Below are positions 26,501-34,952 of a stretch of 57,228 bases of DNA, one piece after another. Position numbers and translations under genes: made by a program. A model generated the notes under the pieces. It saw nothing but the letters and a program-made list of their open reading frames with translations. It was not told the origin of the DNA and did no database searches. Positions within the stretch are counted from its first letter, which is position 1; every line of letters starts with the position of its first letter. Origin of the DNA: Streptomyces cellostaticus (GTDB taxonomy: Bacteria > Actinomycetota > Actinomycetes > Streptomycetales > Streptomycetaceae). The stretch is taken from the NCBI RefSeq assembly GCF_023630175.1, contig NZ_JALLIN010000049.1:1-57228 (forward strand). The letters are read 5' to 3'.

Positions 26501-27989
26501 CTTTGTGGCCGACCCCTTCGGGGCACCCGGCACGCGGATGTACCGCACGGGTGATCTCGTGCGCTCGACGGCGGACGGCGTGATCGAGTACGTCGGCCGG
26601 GCCGACGGCCAGGTCAAGATCCGTGGGGTCAGGATCGAACCCGGCGAGATCGAGTCCGTTCTGGCCGAGGAACCCGAGGTCGGCCGGGCCGCCGTGGTCG
26701 TTCGCGAGGACCGCCGGGGAGACCAGCGGCTCGTCGCTTACGTGGTGCCCGCCGAGGGCGCAAGGCCGGAGCCTTCGGGGCTGCGGAGACGGATGGCCGA
26801 ACTGCTTCCCGGCGCGCTTGTTCCGTCCACGTTCGTGATCATCCCTGAACTGCCTCTCACCCCCAGCGGCAAGCTGGACCGTCGCGTGCTTCCCGCACCG
26901 GTTCAGGCGACGCCGGACACCGGGCGGCGCCTGCCGCGCTCCGACACAGAAAAGGCTCTCGCGCGGTTGTTCGCTGATGCGCTCGGATGCTCCGAGGTGG
27001 GCGTGGACGAGAGCTTCTTCGAGCTGGGCGGCCACTCCCTTCTGGCCGTCGGCCTCGTCGACCGCATCCGCGTCGCGCTCGGAAAGGAGCTCGGCGTCGG
27101 TGCTTTGTACCGGACACCGACCGTGTCCGGTTTGGCCGAGTCACTCGAGGGCGAGAGACGGCCGGGAGGAGCCGGCTCTCGTACCGCCGACCCCTCCCGT
27201 GCCCTGGACGTCCTGCTTCCGCTCCGGACGGCGGGCAGCAAGCCCCCGCTGTTCTGCATCCACCCGGCGGCAGGCATCGGCTGGAGCTACGCGGGCCTGC
27301 TCGCTCACGTGGAAGACGTTCCGCTGTACGCCCTCCAGTCCCCTGCGCTCTGCGACGCGGACTCGCCCGTCGAGAGTATGGAGAGCCTCGCGAAGGAGTA
27401 CGTCGAGTACATCAGATCGGTCCAGGAGCACGGCCCGTACCGTCTTCTCGGTTGGTCGTTCGGCGCAGGCGTGGCCCATGAGATCTCGGTGCGACTCCAG
27501 GCGGCAGGAGAGGAGGTCAGCCTTCTCGCCGTGCTCGACGGGTATCCGGCAGAGCCTGTGGACACCTTGACGAGAACCAGTCCGTCCATCGACAGCCCGG
27601 ACCTGCTCCGTTCTGTGCTGATGTCCTTGGGGATCACACCGGAGCCTCCTGAAGCCGCGGAATCGATGACGCCGGCTGCCTTCCTCGCCCGGGCCAGAAA
27701 GGAGGACAGTCCCCTTCAGGGGGTGGCCGACGAGGACCTTCTCACCATAGTTCGCGTGTTCGCTGCGCACATGGCTCTCACGGGAGCTCTGTCCGGCGGT
27801 GTCCACGAGGGGGACCTGCTTCTGTTCGCTGCGACGCAGCACGAGCGGCACGCGACGCCCGCCCCCGAGTCCTGGCAGAGGTACATCAGCGGTCGGATCG
27901 AGGTTCACCGGCTTCCCTGCACGCATGGCGCCATGCTGCGCGACGGTGCTCTGGGACAGATAGGGGCCGCGTTGAACGAGCGGCTGTAG
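23508..27989 (+). CDS. NRPS, MbtH-T-C-A(Ser)-T-TE
   Basis: A 1493-residue synthetase. Residues 1-57 are a fused MbtH-like domain (LVNKQGDHSLWP and IPAGWRSVH motifs). Then come a carrier (Ser128 in FFELGGQSLL), a condensation domain (HHIACDGWS near 313), an adenylation domain (about 640-1150), a second carrier (FFELGGHSLLAV, Ser near 1174) and a thioesterase with LLGWSFGAG near 1314. Pocket residues read D-V-W-H-I-S-L-V-D-K, essentially the serine code. The first carrier has no A domain in cis. The protein probably adds the last residue (Ser) and releases the peptide. Its GTG overlaps the condensation gene by 17 nt. Confidence 0.94.
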   Translation: MPSPFEKESGRYSVLVNKQGDHSLWPTELMIPAGWRSVHVDDTRDACLRYVETGRAGPRRTAPPAAVPAAVAAPDDRQSERPKAPPRGSSGKLSRNAQEERLLRIFADLLGLAEVGTDDDFFELGGQSLLAAKLISHVRAEFGADLALRDLFRSPTVAGLLDRIASRDDMGPTPPRIGPVVHGDVAPLSFAQQRIWLLDQLEGPSATYNVTEAFRLNGELDVQALRAALGDVVARHDTLRTVYESRDGEAVQRVIPAERATPELKVVTCEAEEVPRRLAEAVGGVFRLSAELPVRGVLLRVAADAYVFVLTVHHIACDGWSMLPLKADLGTAYAVRRAGRRPEWDPLSVRYVDYSVWQRELLGQASAPRTLLAGQLAFWRGTLKGAPEELPLPTDRKRPTEPTYAGSVVPFSIGADLHARLIQVARDNDTTLFMVLHAGLAALLTRIGAGTDLPIGTAVAGREAPELDDLVGFFVNTIVLRTDTSDNPSFRALLARVRELDLAAFGHQSVPFQSLVEHLRPTRETARHPLFQVFLLLQNNAQGELNLDGVAVAPEPVPSRTAKFDLSVYFTEEGTVDLRPAGLAGSVEYAADLFNRSTVERLVEALVCVLESVAEDPDRTIGDLRVLPEDRQQRLLDMWNGEKQPLPAMTLPDAFEAQATLTPERTAVVCGDTRMSYAQFRTEVRRLARALRGRGIGPGRLVAVALPRCCKLVIAVHAVQLAGAAYLPLDPSDPPARTEVVLSDADPGFVLTPESYASLMDEPVADADVPGFSGPSPDDLAYVLYTSGSTGRPKGVKITHAGILNRLLWMQRRFALDGTDRVLQKTPSSFDVSVWEFFWPLMAGATLVVARPEGHKDPAYLTSLIERERVTTAHFVPSMLDVFLRSAEASRCGTLRRVICSGEALSAALARRFFQLFDAELHNLYGPTEASVDVTHWRCRPEHDGDTVPIGTPITNTRVYVLDERLHPTLPGTVGELYLAGVQLAQGYLNRAGLTAERFVADPFGAPGTRMYRTGDLVRSTADGVIEYVGRADGQVKIRGVRIEPGEIESVLAEEPEVGRAAVVVREDRRGDQRLVAYVVPAEGARPEPSGLRRRMAELLPGALVPSTFVIIPELPLTPSGKLDRRVLPAPVQATPDTGRRLPRSDTEKALARLFADALGCSEVGVDESFFELGGHSLLAVGLVDRIRVALGKELGVGALYRTPTVSGLAESLEGERRPGGAGSRTADPSRALDVLLPLRTAGSKPPLFCIHPAAGIGWSYAGLLAHVEDVPLYALQSPALCDADSPVESMESLAKEYVEYIRSVQEHGPYRLLGWSFGAGVAHEISVRLQAAGEEVSLLAVLDGYPAEPVDTLTRTSPSIDSPDLLRSVLMSLGITPEPPEAAESMTPAAFLARARKEDSPLQGVADEDLLTIVRVFAAHMALTGALSGGVHEGDLLLFAATQHERHATPAPESWQRYISGRIEVHRLPCTHGAMLRDGALGQIGAALNERL

Positions 27990-28064
27990 ACGGTCGGCGG
28001 TGCGGGGCCGGAGCACCGAAGACTCGTCGTCCCCGGGCAGGACGAGCGCCTGGGCTCAGGCACA

Positions 28065-29087
28065 TCACGTCAGGAGGTCAGGATTCTCCCCGTTCGATTC
28101 GCGGGCCAGGAGGAATCCGAGATGGGTTCGGTTGCGCGCACCTAACTGAGCCATGAGCTTGGAAACGTGCTGGCGGCAGGACCGTTCACTGATACCCAGG
28201 CGGCGAGCTATCGCGGCGTCCTTCTCCTCGACGAGCAGCAAACGTGAGATGGCTTGCTGCACATCCGAGACAACGAAGCCCTCACGGCGAGACTCGTACG
28301 CGGATGCGAAAGGCGAGGCGGCTTGCCAGGCCATTTCGAAGACACTGACCAAGAACGACACCACTCCTGCGTGACGGATGCACAGAGCTCCCGCCCCGCT
28401 CGCGGGGATGAAGGCGACACGTCGGTCGAAGACGATGAGCCTGGGGAACAGGATGTCCAGCGTGCGGACCTCCGCGCCGGCCTCCCCCAGACGCGCGGCG
28501 TACGCCTCTGTGGCAGGGCTGAAGCGAGCGCTGTGCTGGTAGATCGTGCGCATGGCCACGCCCCGTTCCAGCATCGCGATGTCGCGGTCCTGGGCCTGGC
28601 TGAGGACGTCGACGGGACGGGGGCCGCCGGGCTGAGCCGTCAGCACCTCTGTGCGGCACTCCTTCGCCGTCTCCTCCAGCATGGGGTTGATGTCACGCGC
28701 ATCCACCTCGAACATGCGGTCCGGCCGGTGCTCCTCCCCGGCGGCCTCATGCGCTTCGCGCAGTGCCCCGAACTCCTCTGTCACGGTGTCCATGCGTCTC
28801 TCGACATCATGGAGGGCTTTGCGCAGTGGTGCGACGGCGCGTGCCTCGGCCACATTCAGCAGGCGCTGGTCGTAGACATCGGAGCGATCGTTCCGGGGTT
28901 CCAGTACGCCAAGAGCCAGGAGCCGTTCGAAGGCCTGGGCTGTCACCGAAGGCGGCAAGTCGACGGCACCGGTCAATTCCTCGCGCGTGCGCGCACCTTG
29001 CCGTAACGCCTCCACGTACAGCCGCTGCATGGCCAGGGTCACCGATTCTTGTCTGATGCTGTCATCTTTCCCCCGTTTTTTTGCCAT
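28065..29087 (-). CDS. LuxR-type transcriptional regulator with TrmB-like N-terminus
   Basis: A protein of about 340 residues with a C-terminal LuxR HTH (ARRLGISERSCRQHVSKLM). The central region resembles the HTH/sensor proteins that combine a TrmB-like winged helix (YVEALRQGARTREELTG) with a PLD-like sensor segment. There is no receiver domain. ATG 29087 is chosen because an AAGG-containing leader precedes it; an upstream extension to 29243 has no coding look. It is convergent with the NRPS run and divergent from the 47-aa peptide gene. It is the most likely pathway-specific regulator. Confidence 0.82.
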   Translation of the reverse strand: MAKKRGKDDSIRQESVTLAMQRLYVEALRQGARTREELTGAVDLPPSVTAQAFERLLALGVLEPRNDRSDVYDQRLLNVAEARAVAPLRKALHDVERRMDTVTEEFGALREAHEAAGEEHRPDRMFEVDARDINPMLEETAKECRTEVLTAQPGGPRPVDVLSQAQDRDIAMLERGVAMRTIYQHSARFSPATEAYAARLGEAGAEVRTLDILFPRLIVFDRRVAFIPASGAGALCIRHAGVVSFLVSVFEMAWQAASPFASAYESRREGFVVSDVQQAISRLLLVEEKDAAIARRLGISERSCRQHVSKLMAQLGARNRTHLGFLLARESNGENPDLLT

Positions 29088-29214
29088 TTGCTCAGCCTTC
29101 CTGTTCCGGCACTGCCTATCCATGATCCCTCGACGGCATGGCGAGCGGAGGGAGGATTCAGCAGCATCGAACCAGGAAAACGCGAACGAGATTCTGTGAA
29201 TGGGGGATCTAGGT
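29088..29214. promoter_or_regulatory. Divergent promoter region between LuxR regulator and small peptide
   Basis: This 127-bp gap separates two divergent starts, so it must hold at least two promoters. It is a natural place for autoregulation by the LuxR protein. No specific operator was identified. Confidence 0.35.
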
Positions 29215-29358
29215 ATGAGCAAGGCAATGTCCTGCTTTTTCACACTCTTTCTGGTCCTTGTGCCCCTTGCTTCGGTGTCCGCCGCGACTCAGGAGCCCGT
29301 CGGTACCTCCCGCGTCGTTGCTCTCAACAGCGACGGCGACGACACCGGTTGGGGGTGA
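29215..29358 (+). CDS. 47-residue secreted-type peptide ending in GDDTGWG
   Basis: ATG 29215 follows a GGGGGA ribosome site. The peptide has a Lys at position 3, a hydrophobic core at residues 6-20, a small-residue S-V-S-A site near 24 and a polar tail ending N-S-D-G-D-D-T-G-W-G. This looks like a signal peptide plus a C-terminal heptapeptide tag. It is divergent from the LuxR regulator. The same GDDTGWG heptamer occurs in the tiny ORF at 54252-54347. The function is unknown; a secreted signal or a regulatory partner of the LuxR protein is a guess. Confidence 0.6.
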   Translation: MSKAMSCFFTLFLVLVPLASVSAATQEPVGTSRVVALNSDGDDTGWG

Positions 29359-29573
29359 GCCGGCGGAGCGCGTGCCCGCCACGGTCCTCACCTCGATCGC
29401 TGCGCGCAGGTGGGTGCCTGACCCCAGCCCGAGGGACTGTGGGCAGCCGGCCCCGTAAGTGGTGGCCTACGGGGCGTCCCCGGGCCCGCCCGCGGCGGTG
29501 GTGCTGCCGAGGCGAGGACACGCGACTGTGTCCCCGTTCCCTCCGACCCTGTTATGTGCCGCTCAGGAGCATT

Positions 29574-30908
29574 GTGAACGCTCGAATTGCCATGTCGGCC
29601 GGCATCTCGCCGGCCGACATGGACTACATCCAGTTGCTCTTCACCGATGTGGCCGGACGCCTGAAAAGTCTGGAGGTGCCGTCCTCCCGGTGGAGGGCCA
29701 CCCGTGACAGAGGCTGGAGTGTGGACGGCTCCGTCATGCTGGGAGAGGGCGACCGGAGTCATGGGAATCTGCGGTTGGTACCCGACCCTGACGCCTTCCT
29801 CGTCCGGCCGTGGCACACGCCGTCGGGGCGGAGCGTGGGCCTGGTCTTCTGCCATGTGCTCGACGCGGACGGAGAGCCCTTTGCGGCCGATGCCCGCACT
29901 CGGCTGCGCCAGGCGGTCGTGAGGTCCCAGGCGCGCGGACAACTTCCCGTGTTCGGTGCCGAGGCCGACTTCTACCTGCTTCGTGACACTCAGCCCGCGA
30001 TGGCGCCGACCGACAACGGGTGCTGCTGGGACCTTGTCGACCAGGAACAGGCGGATGAGGTCTGTCGAGACACGAGCGATGCCCTGGAGTTGATGGGCTG
30101 CACCGTCTCCGGTCACCGTCACGAGGCCGGTCCCGGCCAGCGCGTGATCGTCTTCCGCCACGGAGACGCGCTTGCCACTGCTGATCGTCTGCTGCTGCTG
30201 AAGCACACGGCGCGGACGATGGCGCGCCGCCGTGGCATGAGGGCCGTCTTCATGCCGAAGCCTTTGGCTCACCGTCACGGCAATGCGCTCCGCGTCCATG
30301 TGTCGCTGAGTGGAACAGACACCGAGGCGCGGCCGCTCTTCCACGACCCCGACGCCCCCGGGAACATGTCCACGCTCTTCCAGCAGTCGCTCGCGGGCGT
30401 CCTGGAGCACGCTGACGCGCTCACGGCCCTGGGGAACCCGACGGTCAACTCTTACAAACGCCTCGCACCGGCACCCGGCGCACCCGTGTACCGGGCCTGG
30501 GGCCGTTGCAACGGGTCCACCGCGTTCAAGGTCGCAGGTGACGAGGCCGTACCCGAGTCGATGCGACTGGAGCTGCGCAGTCCTGATTCCGCCACCAATC
30601 CCCATCTGCTGTTCACCGCGATTCTTGCCGCGTTCTGGGACGGTCAGGACCGGGGCCTGAAATTACCCGGGGCGTACGAGGAACTCGACGCCTCGCCGAG
30701 CGAGCCCGGAGGAACCACGTGCCCCGTCGGCCGTTTGCCCGCAGACCTTCCCGCCGCGCTCAGGGCTCTGGAGGAGGACGCCACCGTGCTGGCCGCCGTG
30801 GGGGAACTCGCTGCCCGCTCCTGGACTGCGCGGGGGCGCGCGGACTGGCACGCATGGCACCAGTTGGTGACCCCTTGGGAGGTGGACAGGTATCTGGAGA
30901 GCGTGTGA
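29574..30908 (+). CDS. Glutamine synthetase-like ligase
   Basis: A 444-residue glutamine-synthetase-fold protein. The N-terminal segment Q-L-L-F-T-D-V-A-G-R-L-K-S matches the beta-grasp opening. The catalytic region includes E-A-D-F-Y-L, HEAGPGQ, a HGNALRVHVSLS loop, the ATP/substrate segment NPTVNSYKRLAPAPGAPVY and the R-L-E-L-R-S-P-D motif. Family members include GlnA-like enzymes that join glutamate or other carboxylates to amines through acyl phosphates. GTG 29574 follows AGGAG. GTGA overlap couples it to the next gene. It is probably an amide-forming enzyme for a cluster building block. Confidence 0.82.
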   Translation: MNARIAMSAGISPADMDYIQLLFTDVAGRLKSLEVPSSRWRATRDRGWSVDGSVMLGEGDRSHGNLRLVPDPDAFLVRPWHTPSGRSVGLVFCHVLDADGEPFAADARTRLRQAVVRSQARGQLPVFGAEADFYLLRDTQPAMAPTDNGCCWDLVDQEQADEVCRDTSDALELMGCTVSGHRHEAGPGQRVIVFRHGDALATADRLLLLKHTARTMARRRGMRAVFMPKPLAHRHGNALRVHVSLSGTDTEARPLFHDPDAPGNMSTLFQQSLAGVLEHADALTALGNPTVNSYKRLAPAPGAPVYRAWGRCNGSTAFKVAGDEAVPESMRLELRSPDSATNPHLLFTAILAAFWDGQDRGLKLPGAYEELDASPSEPGGTTCPVGRLPADLPAALRALEEDATVLAAVGELAARSWTARGRADWHAWHQLVTPWEVDRYLESV

Positions 30909-31672
30909 CGACCGGACACCGTCCGTCCGGCGATCGAGCGGGTGACGTGAGGACGCTCAGCATGAAGAATCCTGACACGTGTTCAGGGCACGTCAGGAGG
31001 AATCTGGGAATCCATTCCCTGCGGTCCTCGTGGCTGGCAGACGTCCGAACGCATGGTCTGGTCAGACCCGACAGCGCTGTATTCCGCTTCGGGGGAGCTC
31101 CTGGGGCAGGCGACGCGGAACTCCACCGTACTTTGCTCATGGCCGTCTTCTTCGGGGTGTCGATGTCGACCCTGCGACTGTGGGGTGAGGAGCCGCCGGC
31201 CAGTTATGGGCAATGGTACGAGTCCCGCCCCGACAGGCTTCCTTCGATTCTGGGGATCTCGATGGACGCGCAGTGGTGGAGGAGCGGAGATCGTCGCTAT
31301 CTCTGCCGACTTCGCGACCATTACGGGATGACGAGCCCGTACTCGAAGGCCTCCGAGTCCGGCATCGTGCCCCCGAGCGACCTTCTGGAGGCACAAGTCG
31401 ACGTCACCCTGGACGACATCGTCGCGGCGGAGGACCGGCTCGTGCGTGATGGACGCTGGGACGGAACCTGGGACGACGAGCCCTTCTACCGGAAGGTGAC
31501 CGCCCAGGAGGAGCCATGTCCGGGCCCCACACGCGGCGGCCGCGGCGCTGTTCCCGCCGTGCCCGAGGGAGCACGGCACTGCGCCGCTGTGCTCAGGCTG
31601 CCATTGCTCTGTGCGGAGGTCGCCGCGCGGCTCATGAACCGGATACCCGCGGAGTGGCGGTCACTCGCATGA
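30905..31672 (+). CDS. Uncharacterised protein downstream of the glutamine synthetase-like gene
   Basis: About 255 residues from a GTG at 30905 that overlaps the previous stop; ATG 30962 is an alternative. I do not recognise a family. The middle part is rich in Trp, Tyr and Arg (WGEEPPASYGQWYESRPDRL, then SMDAQWWRSGDRRYLCRLR). There is no membrane segment. ATGA overlap with the following HAD gene indicates a coupled operon with the ligase and the phosphatase-like protein. Confidence 0.6.
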   Translation: MTTGHRPSGDRAGDVRTLSMKNPDTCSGHVRRNLGIHSLRSSWLADVRTHGLVRPDSAVFRFGGAPGAGDAELHRTLLMAVFFGVSMSTLRLWGEEPPASYGQWYESRPDRLPSILGISMDAQWWRSGDRRYLCRLRDHYGMTSPYSKASESGIVPPSDLLEAQVDVTLDDIVAAEDRLVRDGRWDGTWDDEPFYRKVTAQEEPCPGPTRGGRGAVPAVPEGARHCAAVLRLPLLCAEVAARLMNRIPAEWRSLA

Positions 31673-32403
31673 GAACGATCGGCGCCGTGTCATTCGATCT
31701 GGACGGTACCCTGTGCGACCACAAGGCGGCGGTACAGCGCTCCTTCGACGCCACGCTCTGCGCCATGGAGTCGCTGCTGGCCGACGTCCCCGCCGCCGAC
31801 GTGAGGCGGTGCTTCGCCTCCGTGGGATCGCGGATGAAGCGATCGTCCGACGAAGCGGGAAAGCCTTGGTGGCCAGTACGCGACCAGTGGGCGGAAACCC
31901 TGCGGGAGGCCGGCGTGGTCTGTTCCGCCGATGAGCTGGATCAGGTGACCGAGGTCTTCACCCGGACACTGAACGACACGGCGATCGTGTTTCCCGGCGC
32001 CCGCCGGGCACTGATGGCGGTTCGCCGCACAGGCCTGCCCGTGGGCGTGCTGACGAACGGTGAGAGGGAGACGCAGCTGCGCAAACTGCGTGCTTGCGGG
32101 CTGGCCGGACTGGTGGACCAGGTCGTGGTGTCGGGGGATCTGGGGGTGCACAAGCCGGACGCCGGGGCTTTCCGCGCCGTGGCGCATGCTCTCGGTGTGC
32201 CCCTCTCGGTGCTTGTGCACGTCGGTGACGATCTCGTCCATGACGTGAGCGGGGCCTTGGCCGCGGGGGCGTGGGCCGTCTGGGTGAGCCCGAGCGGTAC
32301 ACCGGGCCACGGGTCGGCAACCGCATCAGGATTCCCCGGTCTCCGGGCCTTCGAACTCAAGGCTGTGCCGGCCCTGCTGGAGCAGAGCCGGCACAGCCCC
32401 TGA
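31669..32403 (+). CDS. HAD-superfamily hydrolase
   Basis: A 244-residue protein with the four HAD motifs: FDLDGTLCD near the start (nucleophile Asp), VLTNGERETQ (motif II), the Lys in LGVHKPDAG (motif III) and HVGDDLVHDVSGA (motif IV). It resembles small-molecule phosphatases with a helical cap. It overlaps the preceding gene by ATGA and ends 18 bp from the convergent second HAD gene. It is probably a phosphatase for a phosphorylated intermediate. Confidence 0.85.
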   Translation: MRTIGAVSFDLDGTLCDHKAAVQRSFDATLCAMESLLADVPAADVRRCFASVGSRMKRSSDEAGKPWWPVRDQWAETLREAGVVCSADELDQVTEVFTRTLNDTAIVFPGARRALMAVRRTGLPVGVLTNGERETQLRKLRACGLAGLVDQVVVSGDLGVHKPDAGAFRAVAHALGVPLSVLVHVGDDLVHDVSGALAAGAWAVWVSPSGTPGHGSATASGFPGLRAFELKAVPALLEQSRHSP

Positions 32404-32421
32404 CGGCGCCCGCCCGCTCAC

Positions 32422-33063
32422 TCACCGGGCGGAAAGCACCTGGCCGATGTGGCGGACGCTCTCCAGGACGTCCGTCTCCGGTATCCCAGCGGAGTGGAAA
32501 TCAGCGGCGGACCACAGTCCGGTCAGTACCCCGATGAAGCCGAAGCCCGCCGCTCGCGCGCCTATTCCGTCGGCTGGGAGGTCGCTCACGTAGACCGATC
32601 CGCAAGGATCCACACCGTAATCAGAGACGAGATCCACGAACGCCTCTCGATGGGGCTTGAGATGACGGGCGTTGTCGGCATGGCGTACGAAGGCGAATTG
32701 GTGTGTTCCGATGCCCAGGGCAGCCAGCTTTCGCACGGTCTTGACGCCGGGGCCGTTCGTCAGGACGGCTATGGTCGTCCCTTGCTCCCTCAGCTCGTCA
32801 AGCGTGCTGCGAGCCCCGTCGACAGGGAGATAGGGAACGGATTCGCTCATGGAGTCATAGACGTGGGAGTAGTCCTCAGGTGACACTTGCGGGTGCCAAT
32901 TCCGAAGGCACTCCTCGAACGACAGCCGGCCGAACATCCGGCGGAAGCTGCGGACGGAGGGCGGCCGAACACCCAACGCGTGAGCGGTCAGTACGCTTTT
33001 GCGGTAGGCGACCGGGTGGGTCCGCAGCAGGGTGTCGTCGATGTCGAAGATCACGGCACGCAA
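32422..33063 (-). CDS. HAD-superfamily hydrolase, second copy
   Basis: A 213-residue protein with FDIDDTLLRTH (motif I), AVLTNGPGVKTV (motif II), HLKPHREAF (motif III Lys) and YVSDLPADGIGA (motif IV, shorter than usual). It is distinct from the neighbouring HAD protein. It is the last gene of the minus-strand run with larE, 24 bp downstream of it. Phosphatase activity is likely; the substrate is unknown. Confidence 0.82.
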   Translation of the reverse strand: MRAVIFDIDDTLLRTHPVAYRKSVLTAHALGVRPPSVRSFRRMFGRLSFEECLRNWHPQVSPEDYSHVYDSMSESVPYLPVDGARSTLDELREQGTTIAVLTNGPGVKTVRKLAALGIGTHQFAFVRHADNARHLKPHREAFVDLVSDYGVDPCGSVYVSDLPADGIGARAAGFGFIGVLTGLWSAADFHSAGIPETDVLESVRHIGQVLSAR

Positions 33064-33087
33064 GGACAGGCACCGCCTTTCAGGTCT

Positions 33088-33975
33088 TCAGGTGTCCAGT
33101 AGGTTCAGCGCGCCGGAGCGGAAGGCACTGACGTCCAGGGGTACGCCGGTGAAGCCGGCGCGGTCGATCGCGGAGCGCAGTTCCCCCGCCTCCTCCAGGA
33201 GCTGGTCGTACGGAGCGTCGAGCTCGATCCGAACGCGCTCGCCGAGGTCGCGCACGCGCAGGTTCCGGCTCTCCACGCCCAGCGATCCCAGAGCCTCTCG
33301 GACGGATGCCTCGGCGGCCTCGACGCGCTCGAGCCGTGCGGCGTCGATGGGGACGCCGTAGGCGATGCGGCTGGCCAGGCAAGGACTCGCAGGCTTGTTC
33401 CAGGTCCGCAGCCCCCAGCTTCTGCTAATTTCGCGTACCTCCCGCTTGGTGAGCCCCGCGTCGCGCAGCGGCGCGATGACCCCCCGCTCGTCGGCGGCGC
33501 GGATGCCGGGCCGGAAGGGATCCACCGCGTCGTCCGCGTTGGTTCCCGTGGCCACCGTCCGGCACCCCAGCCCCTCCGCCAGCCGCAGCAGTGTGTCCGC
33601 CAGCTCCGACTTGCAGAAATAGCAGCGGTCACGCCGATTGGCCCGGTAGTCGGCGCGCCGGAGTTCCTGAGTGCGCGGCCACTCGTGCCGCACACCCAGT
33701 TCCGCTGCGAACGCTTCGGCGGACGCCAGTTCGGACCGGGCCACGCTGGGCGCCACGCTGGTCGCGGCGATCACCTGATCAGCGCCCAGCGCCCGCACGG
33801 CCATGGCGAGTACGAGGGCGGAGTCGGCTCCACCGGAGAAGGCGACGACAGTCGGACCCGCCTCGAACAGGGCTGCCAGCGCACGTTCCGAGCGTGCGCG
33901 GATCCCGGCCGGCAAGTCGTGTGCGAACAGGCCCGCCTGACCGGTCGTAGGCCCGGATTCCATCGTCCCTTTCAT
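33088..33975 (-). CDS. larE: LarE-type sulfur transferase for nickel-pincer nucleotide biosynthesis
   Basis: A 295-residue PP-loop protein. The ATP pyrophosphatase loop SGGADS is at 47-52. The LarE-type blocks NRRDRCYFCKSEL, GTNADDAVDPFRPG and GLTKREVREI follow, then NKPASPCLASRI with Cys199. LarE adenylates the carboxylates made by LarB and converts them to thiocarboxylates. In the Lactobacillus-type enzyme a Cys in this position gives up its sulfur; Cys199 looks equivalent. ATG 33975 overlaps the ATP-grasp stop. Partners larB, larC and larA are in the same window, which supports the specific assignment over a generic ExsB-like protein. Confidence 0.88.
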   Translation of the reverse strand: MKGTMESGPTTGQAGLFAHDLPAGIRARSERALAALFEAGPTVVAFSGGADSALVLAMAVRALGADQVIAATSVAPSVARSELASAEAFAAELGVRHEWPRTQELRRADYRANRRDRCYFCKSELADTLLRLAEGLGCRTVATGTNADDAVDPFRPGIRAADERGVIAPLRDAGLTKREVREISRSWGLRTWNKPASPCLASRIAYGVPIDAARLERVEAAEASVREALGSLGVESRNLRVRDLGERVRIELDAPYDQLLEEAGELRSAIDRAGFTGVPLDVSAFRSGALNLLDT

Positions 33976-34952
33976 GCCGAACTCCTTTGTGTTCCGTCTT
34001 TTGCTCGCTGGAACAGCGCCTTCGCCAGGTGGCCGAGGACCGGGGCGACCCCGCCCCCCGGCCACCCGGTGGGATCCAGCGCCGGATACGGGACGGCGTC
34101 GAGAACCCAGTAGCCGCCGGGCGCGAGGTCGTCCTCGGCGAGCCGGACCAGAGCGAACTGGCGCCCGACCGCTGCCGCTGCGCGCACCGCCAGCGTCGCC
34201 GGCACTTCGGGCAGGGCATCCAGGGCAGCGGGGCCCGGAGCCGGCAGCCCGTATTCACCCCACGGTTGGTCGTCGTAGCAGCTGAGCAAGGGGGTGTCGC
34301 CCACACAGATCACGCGCAGCGTTCTTCCGCCTCTGTACGCGTGGACGTAGAAGTGCTCGGTGGCCACTTGATGCGCGAAGAACCAGCGCAGTGACTCCTC
34401 GTCCTCAAAGTGGAGCGCGTCGTGAGGGGCGTGGCCCTGGGAGGGAGGGAGGGCCAGCGGATGGGCCGTCACCGGGTAACCGATGCGCGCCGCCAGTGAC
34501 AGAGCCGCCCGTGGCTCGTGACCGGAGAACAAGGGAGGGTGAGGCAGCCCCGAGGCGTGCAGCAGGACGCTCCGGTAGAAAGGGTTCGAAGCCAGGAACA
34601 TGCTGCCCCAGCCATTGACGACGTCGAGTCCGAGCCGCTCCAGCGCCCAGAACTTGGCCATCGCCGCAGACCGGGCCTGGCCCCGCACCCAGCCGATGAG
34701 CACGCTGGCCGTGTGCGGCTGGCCCTGGCACCACACCTGGGCCTTTCCGGAGGCCGAGCTGATGGTCATCGCGTTCGGGTGGAACTGCTTCGATGAGGCT
34801 CCCAGGTTGCTGATCTCGTCTCGTAACATGCGCAGGTCCTGCGCGTCGGGCTCATCACACAGGAACACGATGTCGCGCTCCCGGCCGGCGGGGTGCCGCT
34901 CGCCCGACGCGCGGGGCGCAGGCTGGACGGCGGGTCGGGCATCCATCGTCAC
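33972..34952 (-). CDS. ATP-grasp-like ligase
   Basis: A protein of about 326 residues whose layout fits a compact RimK/GshB-like ATP-grasp enzyme. A pre-ATP-grasp segment is followed by FLASNPFYRSVLLHASGLP. A central FYVHAYRGGRTLRVICVGDT block precedes the metal-binding region, which ends V-L-D-A-V-P-Y-P-A-L-D-P. Such enzymes form amide or ester bonds through acyl phosphates. GTG 34952 overlaps the upstream stop (GTGA) and has GAGAGGG before it; ATG 34946 is possible. The fold call is moderate because glycine-loop motifs are diffuse. It lies in an operon with larE, a kinase-like protein and two oxidoreductases. Confidence 0.62.
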   Translation of the reverse strand: MTMDARPAVQPAPRASGERHPAGRERDIVFLCDEPDAQDLRMLRDEISNLGASSKQFHPNAMTISSASGKAQVWCQGQPHTASVLIGWVRGQARSAAMAKFWALERLGLDVVNGWGSMFLASNPFYRSVLLHASGLPHPPLFSGHEPRAALSLAARIGYPVTAHPLALPPSQGHAPHDALHFEDEESLRWFFAHQVATEHFYVHAYRGGRTLRVICVGDTPLLSCYDDQPWGEYGLPAPGPAALDALPEVPATLAVRAAAAVGRQFALVRLAEDDLAPGGYWVLDAVPYPALDPTGWPGGGVAPVLGHLAKALFQRAKDGTQRSSA

